11,791 bases of DNA, taken from positions 1-11,791 of the forward strand of contig JAGDAM010000052.1 of assembly GCA_017959485.1 (NCBI GenBank). Direction: 5' to 3'. A model generated the notes under the pieces. The model worked only from the letters and a program-made list of their open reading frames with translations. It was not told the DNA's origin and did not search any database. This DNA comes from Clostridia bacterium (GTDB taxonomy: Bacteria; Bacillota_A; Clostridia; Oscillospirales; CAG-272). The translations under genes were made by a program, and so were the position numbers. Positions 6,858 to 11,791 of this stretch are shown here, one piece after another (the stretch's first letter is position 1; the number at the start of each line of letters is the position of its first letter).

Positions 6858-8738
6858 ATGGATCCGGAAGTTAAAATCCTGGAGGCGCCGGCCGCCGTCA
6901 TCGGCTCGGGAGCAGCGGGGCTTGCCGCGGCGGTACGGCTCAGCGAGCGCGGAATTGCGGACGCGCTGCTGATAACCGAAGACATCGGCGCCGGCACTTC
7001 GGTGGGCGCAGGGAGCGACAAGCAGACCTATTCCCGGCTTTCGCCCGGAGGAACGGGCGAGGACTCGGTCAGGCGTATGGCGAAGGACCTCTTCGCCTGC
7101 GGCTGCGTCGACGGAGACACGGCTCTCTGCGAGGCGGCCCTGTCCTCCGAAGCGTTCTTTAATCTCGTTCGGCTGGGAGTCGAATTTCCTTCCACCGAAT
7201 TCGGCGAATACGTCGGTTACAGGACCGATCACGACCCGCTCGGCAGAGCGACCAGCGCGGGGCCTTACACCTCCGCCGACATCTGCCGCTGCCTGCGCGA
7301 AGAAGCCGCGCGCCGGGGGATTAAGCTGCTCGACCGGCTGGCCGCCGTGAAGATATTCGCCTCGTGCGGGAGCGTCGCCGGCGTGCTTTGTCTCGATCTG
7401 TCGGCGGAACCCGACGTCGCGTTCACGCTGATCCGCACTCCGAACGTCATACTCGCGACCGGCGGCCCCGCCGGCATGTTTGATTTCAGCGTTTATCCCG
7501 AGTCGCAGACCGGCTCTTCCGGAATCGCTTTCGAAGCCGGGGCCGCCGGAAAGAATCTTACCGAGTGGCAGTACGGTCCCGCGTCGGTCAGTCCGCGCTG
7601 GAACGTCAGCGGAAGCTTTATGCAGGTGATTCCGCGAATAATCTCCCGCTTACCCGACGGAAGCGGCGAAAGAGAACTCCTGCCCGCGCCCGACGCTACG
7701 CTTCCGGAGATCCATTCTCTGACTTTCTTCAAAGGATATCAGTGGCCCTTCGACAGCCGGAAGCTGAGAGGCAGATACCGCTCCTCGCTCGTCGATCTCG
7801 CGATCGAAGCCGAAACGGCGGCCGGCAGACAGGTATTTCTCGATTTCACGCGCAACCCCGATGGGCTTGATTTTTCGGCGCTCGATCCCGAAGCCCGCGA
7901 CTATATAGTCAAGGCCGAGATCGCTTTCGGGACCCCGGCAGAGCGGCTTTACGCTCTCAACCGGCCGGCGTACGAATTCTACCTCTCTCACGGGATTGAC
8001 CTATTCAAAACGCCGCTGAGGATTGCGGAATGCGTGCAGCACAACAACGGCGGTCTCGCCGCCGACGCCGACTGGCAGACCCGCGTGCGCGGGCTGTACG
8101 CCGTGGGAGAGGTCTGCGGAACTCACGGTATCGTGCGTCCGGGCGGATCGGCTCTGAACGCGGGCCAGGTCGGAGCGATACGGGCCGCCGACAGTATCGC
8201 GAAAACCGGCCTGCGCCCCCGTCCCGAAATCGACCCGGACGAACTCGCGCGGGCGGTTTCCCTTCCCTTCCGCTGCCGGGGCGGCCGGTCCGCCTCAGAC
8301 CTTCTCGCCGAGGCGAGAAGGCAAACGTCGCTTGCTGCGGGAATCTCCCGCCGCGAAGAAGCGCTCGAACTTGCGCTTTCCTTCTCGCGCGATCTTCTTG
8401 CCGAATTTGAACGGAAAACCGCTCCGGAAGCCGGAGCTTCCGGAGCGAGAACGCTTTATATGCTGCGGGACACGCTGATTTCGCAAACCGTTTATCTTTC
8501 CGCGATGCTCGATTACGCGCGCGATCCGGGCATCAGCCGCGGGTCTGCTCTCTACCGTGGGCTTCCGGCGCCCGAAGGCGGCCCGGCGGAACCGGACGTG
8601 ATTCGCGAAACCTTTTTCGATCCCGCGACGCTGTCCTGCCGCACAGTCAGGCGTCCCGTCCGTCCCATCCCGGACGAGCCGGGTCCGTTTGAATCGGAGT
8701 GGGAAAAGTACAGAAAACGAGTTTCCGGCGGAAATTAG
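6858..8738 (+). CDS. FAD-dependent oxidoreductase, fumarate reductase/succinate dehydrogenase flavoprotein-like (626 aa)
   Basis: N-terminal dinucleotide-binding GSGAAGLAAA (16-25) for FAD. An ATGG strand (200-203) is followed by the capping domain (about 230-385). The second FAD-contact block has QHNNGGLAAD (394-403) and GLYAVGEVCG (412-421), then HGIVRPGGSALNAGQVGAIRAA (423-444). This matches the FRD/SdhA/L-aspartate oxidase pattern, in which the Arg of HGAxRLGG is the catalytic acid; Arg427 would be its counterpart, with Pro428 replacing the usual Leu. Residues about 450-626 form a helical C-terminal domain plus an Arg/Pro-rich tail. The family transfers hydride between FAD and an unsaturated or saturated acid or enone. 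There is no signal peptide, heme motif or adjacent Fe-S or membrane subunit, so it is not a respiratory SDH. AGGAG (6846-6850) lies 7 bases before the ATG, and the upstream TGA abuts it. Confidence 0.9.
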   Translation: MDPEVKILEAPAAVIGSGAAGLAAAVRLSERGIADALLITEDIGAGTSVGAGSDKQTYSRLSPGGTGEDSVRRMAKDLFACGCVDGDTALCEAALSSEAFFNLVRLGVEFPSTEFGEYVGYRTDHDPLGRATSAGPYTSADICRCLREEAARRGIKLLDRLAAVKIFASCGSVAGVLCLDLSAEPDVAFTLIRTPNVILATGGPAGMFDFSVYPESQTGSSGIAFEAGAAGKNLTEWQYGPASVSPRWNVSGSFMQVIPRIISRLPDGSGERELLPAPDATLPEIHSLTFFKGYQWPFDSRKLRGRYRSSLVDLAIEAETAAGRQVFLDFTRNPDGLDFSALDPEARDYIVKAEIAFGTPAERLYALNRPAYEFYLSHGIDLFKTPLRIAECVQHNNGGLAADADWQTRVRGLYAVGEVCGTHGIVRPGGSALNAGQVGAIRAADSIAKTGLRPRPEIDPDELARAVSLPFRCRGGRSASDLLAEARRQTSLAAGISRREEALELALSFSRDLLAEFERKTAPEAGASGARTLYMLRDTLISQTVYLSAMLDYARDPGISRGSALYRGLPAPEGGPAEPDVIRETFFDPATLSCRTVRRPVRPIPDEPGPFESEWEKYRKRVSGGN

Positions 8739-8898
8739 AGGCTTGTCTTTTTTGTTCTGCCTTCCTTCAATTCATCATTTGCGAAGAACCGGCTCAATTG
8801 TTTGGGTTGAATTGCTTTGTGTTTTGATGTATAATATTATTGCGTTAAATGCGAATCCGATATTTGCATACTTTTTTATTCACTCTTAAGAGGTTCAC
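8739..8898 (+). promoter_or_regulatory. Promoter and leader of the LRR lipoprotein gene
   Basis: AT-rich gap. The promoter is TTGAAT (8807-8812), a 17-bp spacer and a perfect TATAAT (8830-8835). Transcription should start near 8842, giving a leader of about 57 bases ending in AAGAGG (8888-8893), 5 bases before the ATG at 8899. Three CAATT-type hexamers (near 8768, 8795 and 8809, the last inverted) surround the -35 box and could be operator parts. I see no convincing terminator for the preceding operon, so some read-through is possible. Confidence 0.75.
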
Positions 8899-11499
8899 AT
8901 GAAAAAACTTCAAACCATCACAGCGCTAGCCCTCGTGCTCACGCTTATTCTGCCATGTATCGTGTCTTGCGACATTGGCGGGGGACCGGAAATCACCACG
9001 TCTCAGATCACCGAAGCGACGCCGTCGTCCGATACTGAAATAACATCGGCAGAGACGGACGAAACCGCGATCACGGACGAAACAACTGTTGCTGACATCA
9101 CTACTGCAGAGGCGACTACCGAACCGGATGTTACAACGGTGCCTGAAGTCACAACAGTCCCTGAAGCAACCACCGCCGCGGAACCTGTTGTAACAGATCC
9201 CCCGCACACGCATATTTTCTCAGCCGACTGGAAGAACGATGTTTCAGCTCACTGGCACGAATGCGAATGCGGAGAAAAGAGCGATTTTTCCTCTCACGCG
9301 TTTGGAGACTGGACTGTAGCCAGGGAAGCGACCGAGGCTGCCGCTGGGGAAAAATACCGCATATGCACTGTCTGCGAATACAAAGAAACCCAGACGATAG
9401 CTCAACTGGATCATGTTCATTCGTTCGGAACGGAATGGAAGTTCGACAGAACCAATCACTGGCATGCCTGCTCTTGCGGAGAGAAAACCGGAACAGCAGC
9501 CCATACATTCGGTGAATGGACAAAGACGAAGGAAGAAACATGCAGTCAGGAAGGCGAAAAAAGCCGCGTGTGCACAGTTTGCGGTTACAAGGAAACCGAA
9601 AAGATCGCCAAACTGCCGCACACCCCTGTCGCGGATGAAGGATTCGCCGCAAAATGCACCGAGACGGGAAAAACAGATGGATCTCACTGCGGCGTATGCG
9701 GGACTGTCCTCGATGCTCAGCAGATAATTCCCGCGCTTGGGCACAGTTACAGCGATACCGTTGTGCCTCCCACAAAAGCCGAGCAGGGATACACGAAACA
9801 CACCTGCACCGCTTGCGGAGATACATATAACGATACGTACGTGCCCGCAACCGGTTCTCTTGGATTGGCATACTCCCTAACCGTCGACGGATACGGCATA
9901 ATAACAGGAATCGGAAGTTGTACTGACACTGATATATACATTCCTACTTCAATTGACGGTCATACGGTCATTAAAATTGGGGAAAACGCTTTTGCGAATC
10001 AGACACAAATTACCTCGGTTCACATGTTTGCCCCCCTCAGTTCGATACAGCCCGATGCGTTTAAAGGATGTTCCGGCCTAAAAAGTATTTCAATCCCGGA
10101 CAGTGTAGTTTCTATTGGGAGAGAAGCGTTTGCCGAATGCTCTGCGCTAACCTCTGTAACTGTTCCGAACAGTGTCTCCTCTCTGGGCGCAGCCGCATTT
10201 TCTGACTGTTCTGCGCTGACCGGTGTTGAATTATCAAACAGCATCAGTAAAATAGATTGGCGTCTGTTCTACAACTGCAAAAAGCTGAGTAGTCTTACAA
10301 TCCCCTCAAGCGTTACCAGAATTGAAAACGAAGCATTTATAAACTGTGTCGCTTTGACCAGCATCTCAATTCCCAATAGTGTTGCTTATATCGGTGACGC
10401 CGCTTTTGCGGGATGTACCGGATTAAAGAGCCTTTCTGTTCCGGGCGGCGTTATTACCATCGGGAATCAGGCGTTCAGGGACTGCTCCGGCATGACAAGT
10501 TTAACTGTTCCGGGAAGTATAACCTTTATTGACTGGTGGACATTCATGGGATGCAAATCCCTGACCAGCGTTACATTGCCCAGATCGTTAATAGGAATAG
10601 GTGACGGCGCCTTTTCCGGAAGCGAATCGCTGACCGATATTTACTACACCGGCACGGTTGACCGGTGGCTAAACCTGCCCAAGGGAACAGACTGGGACAG
10701 CAACTCTAAGGATTATACAGTACACTGTGCAAACGGAGAAATCTCAAAATCCGGGACAGTGCTTTCAGTGACCCCTGTTGAAGAACCCAATTACAGTGTT
10801 AACGAATACGGATCATTAGCTTCCGAGGATAAAGCAAGACTAACATCAATTCTTCCGGCCACTCTTCCGGACGGGACAAGCGCTGCCGACTTCGCCCGCC
10901 CCTACTGTCTGGATGACTCGGTTCACCAGGATGGATTCTTTACCAACTATTATATCAGCGGCGCGTCATTCGCCAAAACAAGACTGGTAAATGAGGAGCA
11001 GGGAGCGATTTTCGGTACTGCCTACAGACTTCCGGCTTACGGCGGCTCATACGGACAATCCCGAGGCGAAGTTCAGGTATCCTCTTTCTACGGTGCCAAT
11101 GTTAAAGGAGCCAAGGGAATACTGTTTTATGTAGATTTTAAACATGTGACTCCGGATCCCAATAAACCTCTTTGCGCATCCGTGACCATTAACGTGAACA
11201 ACATTCGCTGCTACAAGGCCTCAAACGGATCCGTAGGGTACTACTATCAGGACGGAGTGTGGATTGAAACCCACAATGTAAATATCTGTCGTATGCAGCT
11301 TCCCGCCGGATTCGCCGGTTGGGTGTATTTGCCGGCCACGTCGTTTGTGAACACCGTTGACGGAACGCCGATCGTTGACAATCTGGGCAGGTTCATCGAT
11401 ATAGACGTCCAGAATATGAGACTCTACACCGACGGTTACATCTACGCAACCGACGACACGCAATACATCATTTTTGACGAAATTCTTTACGTATATTGA
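8899..11499 (+). CDS. BspA-type leucine-rich-repeat surface lipoprotein with HWHxCxCG modules (866 aa)
   Basis: Signal peptide residues 1-23 end in the lipobox IVSC (Cys24). Residues 28-101 form a Thr/Glu/Val-rich stalk with an imperfect VTTVPE duplication. Residues 103-240 are two copies of a 69-residue module (HWHxCxCG then CTVC). Residues 241-318 hold two shorter CxxC units (Cys264/267, Cys303/306); these resemble small zinc-knuckle modules. Residues about 356-590 are about ten LRR_5 (BspA) repeats, nine in strict 23-residue register (381-587), consensus xxIGxxAFxxCxxLxSxxIPxSV. Residues about 620-866 are a beta-rich domain I do not recognise, with an AKGILFYVDF strand and WVYLPATSF, perhaps carbohydrate- or ligand-binding. 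BspA-like proteins mediate adhesion and binding of host or polymer targets; that role is inferred. The gene stands alone with its own promoter and terminator and is distinctly lower in GC than the genes before it. Confidence 0.92.
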   Translation: MKKLQTITALALVLTLILPCIVSCDIGGGPEITTSQITEATPSSDTEITSAETDETAITDETTVADITTAEATTEPDVTTVPEVTTVPEATTAAEPVVTDPPHTHIFSADWKNDVSAHWHECECGEKSDFSSHAFGDWTVAREATEAAAGEKYRICTVCEYKETQTIAQLDHVHSFGTEWKFDRTNHWHACSCGEKTGTAAHTFGEWTKTKEETCSQEGEKSRVCTVCGYKETEKIAKLPHTPVADEGFAAKCTETGKTDGSHCGVCGTVLDAQQIIPALGHSYSDTVVPPTKAEQGYTKHTCTACGDTYNDTYVPATGSLGLAYSLTVDGYGIITGIGSCTDTDIYIPTSIDGHTVIKIGENAFANQTQITSVHMFAPLSSIQPDAFKGCSGLKSISIPDSVVSIGREAFAECSALTSVTVPNSVSSLGAAAFSDCSALTGVELSNSISKIDWRLFYNCKKLSSLTIPSSVTRIENEAFINCVALTSISIPNSVAYIGDAAFAGCTGLKSLSVPGGVITIGNQAFRDCSGMTSLTVPGSITFIDWWTFMGCKSLTSVTLPRSLIGIGDGAFSGSESLTDIYYTGTVDRWLNLPKGTDWDSNSKDYTVHCANGEISKSGTVLSVTPVEEPNYSVNEYGSLASEDKARLTSILPATLPDGTSAADFARPYCLDDSVHQDGFFTNYYISGASFAKTRLVNEEQGAIFGTAYRLPAYGGSYGQSRGEVQVSSFYGANVKGAKGILFYVDFKHVTPDPNKPLCASVTINVNNIRCYKASNGSVGYYYQDGVWIETHNVNICRMQLPAGFAGWVYLPATSFVNTVDGTPIVDNLGRFIDIDVQNMRLYTDGYIYATDDTQYIIFDEILYVY
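9130..9165 (+). repeat. Short tandem duplication in the Thr-rich stalk
   Basis: Two adjacent 18-base units (9130-9147 and 9148-9165), each encoding VTTVPE and differing at three positions. The neighbouring stalk has further degenerate TT-x-x-E/P units, typical of flexible wall-spanning linkers that change length by slippage. Confidence 0.7.
9205..9618 (+). repeat. Two 69-residue Cys/His modules
   Basis: Residues 103-171 and 172-240 align in exact 69-residue register: HWHEC (118-122) with HWHAC (187-191), and C-T-V-C (156-159) with C-T-V-C (225-228). The second copy has an extra Cys215 where the first has Glu146. DNA identity between copies is only moderate, so this is an old duplication. Confidence 0.85.
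10039..10659 (+). repeat. Nine in-register 23-residue LRR_5 (BspA) repeats
   Basis: Nine consecutive 69-base units encode residues 381-587. An irregular copy precedes them (residues about 356-380). The conserved positions are Ile3, Gly4, Ala7-Phe8, Cys11, Leu14, Ser16, Ile/Val19-Pro20 and Ser22. The units are well diverged at DNA level, so they are unlikely to recombine readily. Confidence 0.88.
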
Positions 11500-11501
11500 T
11501 T

Positions 11502-11621
11502 TAAGGCAACACCGCACAATTCGACGCGCTCGCCTTACCGGCTCTTTTGGCGCCCGTAGGGGAAACAGCGCACCAAAAGCTCTCGACAATCCGCACACGC
11601 GATTTGTGCGGTGTCGCCTTA
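11502..11621. repeat. 120-bp palindromic element with 21-bp terminal inverted repeats
   Basis: The left end 11502-11522 (TAAGGCAACACCGCACAATTC) matches the reverse complement of 11601-11621 at 19 of 21 positions. Inside is a second inverted pair, CTTTTGG (11544-11550) with CCAAAAG (11573-11579), extended by CGC/GCG with a two-base bulge. It begins two bases after the lipoprotein stop codon. The form suits a non-autonomous miniature transposable element (MITE) or a structured 3' RNA. I see no clear target-site duplication and no coding potential. Confidence 0.65.
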
Positions 11622-11628
11622 TCTAAAT

Positions 11629-11666
11629 CCCGCACGGGTTCGGCTTTCCGAACCCGTGCGGGTTTT
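11629..11666 (+). terminator. Strong intrinsic terminator
   Basis: A perfect 15-bp GC-rich stem: arm 11629-11643 (CCCGCACGGGTTCGG), loop CTTT, arm 11648-11662, then TTTTACTATAATTTTT. It should stop transcription of the LRR lipoprotein gene. On the other strand the stem is followed by ATTTAGAT, a poor T-run, so it is at best a weak terminator for the convergent frame at the right edge. Confidence 0.92.
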
Positions 11667-11696
11667 ACTATAATTTTTCGTCGGAATAATCTTTCG

Positions 11697-11791
11697 TCAG
11701 AAGCTTCCCGCGAATTTTGTGAACGGACACTTCTCCGACAGAGCGTACGGGTAAATCACGCGCTCGTACGCCTGTTTTGACGTATCGTCCG
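11697..11791 (-). CDS. Possible 3' end of a convergent gene, cut by window edge
   Basis: The minus strand holds an open frame from the right edge to a TGA at 11697-11699. It encodes 30 residues ending in YERVIYPYALSEKCPFTKF followed by AGSF. About 21 of the 30 third codon positions are G or C, like the high-GC genes elsewhere in the window, and the composition (Tyr, Pro, Phe, charged) is protein-like. A second minus frame is also open here, with lower GC at third positions. Its position next to a terminator and convergent to the lipoprotein gene fits a gene end. It is too short to assign a family. Confidence 0.4.
   Translation of the reverse strand, partial: DDTSKQAYERVIYPYALSEKCPFTKFAGSF

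Noticed and set aside
5096..7232. Long minus-strand open frames (388 and 411 aa) opposite the OYE, SDR and flavoprotein genes
   Set aside because: The plus-strand genes have family motifs and ribosome sites; the minus frames have Arg/Ser/Gly-rich compositions and no family signal. High GC suppresses stop codons.
8720..8757. Terminator after the flavoprotein gene (TTTCC-GGC-GGAAA stem and a later T-run)
   Set aside because: The stem is only 5 bp, overlaps the coding end, and the T-run begins more than ten bases later. It is too weak to call.
9003..9871. Minus-strand open frames opposite the lipoprotein stalk and Cys/His modules
   Set aside because: They are antisense images of repetitive Thr/Val/Glu and Cys/His codons, with no ribosome sites or family motifs.
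11547..11780. Plus-strand open frame of 77 aa across the palindrome and terminator
   Set aside because: It runs through the hairpin stem and both inverted repeats, has no ribosome site, and follows no promoter of its own.
1..11791. CRISPR arrays, tRNA or rRNA genes, phage integrase or attachment sites
   Set aside because: I looked for regularly spaced repeats, cloverleaf-like sequences, and integrase or transposase motifs on both strands and found none.

Overview
The window looks like chromosome from an uncultured, fairly high-GC member of the Clostridia (Bacillota), probably a gut anaerobe. The evidence is strong AGGAG-type ribosome sites, near-consensus TTGACA/TATAAT promoters, short lipobox signal peptides, a BspA-type leucine-rich-repeat surface lipoprotein with Cys/His modules, and a membrane SGNH-type protein of a kind I associate with clostridial genomes. 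This is inference from sequence style, not a database match.

Layout. Positions 1-4537 hold a five-gene leftward operon. In transcription order it carries a KDPG/KHG aldolase (eda-like), a 78-residue unknown, a membrane-anchored Ig-like/transglutaminase protein, a membrane-anchored SGNH-type protein with Cys in place of the usual Ser, and a lipoprotein cut by the left edge. Genes are 0-33 bp apart. The operon is read from a promoter with perfect TTGACA and TATAAT boxes (4652-4680). Back to back with it, at 4705-4733, lies a second promoter driving a rightward three-gene operon at 4772-8738: an Old Yellow Enzyme (OYE)-type FMN/Fe-S oxidoreductase, a short-chain dehydrogenase (SDR), and a fumarate-reductase-like FAD flavoprotein. 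The last two genes overlap or abut their predecessors, so translation is probably coupled.

From about 8739 the sequence becomes more AT-rich. A separate promoter (8807-8835) drives an 866-residue lipoprotein: a Thr/Glu-rich stalk, two 69-residue HWHxCxCG modules plus two shorter CxxC modules, about ten LRR_5/BspA repeats with a hint of a four-repeat super-period, and an unrecognised C-terminal beta-rich domain. Immediately after its stop lies a 120-bp imperfect palindrome with 21-bp terminal inverted repeats (MITE-like or a structured RNA), then a textbook intrinsic terminator with a perfect 15-bp stem. The last 95 bases probably hold the 3' end of a convergent minus-strand gene.

How it may work together. 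The OYE + SDR + fumarate-reductase-like flavoprotein set matches the family composition of the equol (daidzein to equol) reductase cluster of gut bacteria, so an anaerobic pathway reducing C=C and C=O bonds of an unidentified small molecule is the most interesting hypothesis. The divergently transcribed aldolase instead suggests sugar-acid metabolism. The sequence alone does not decide between them. The surface genes on both sides (transglutaminase, SGNH protein, lipoproteins) suggest cell-envelope work not obviously tied to the central redox cassette.
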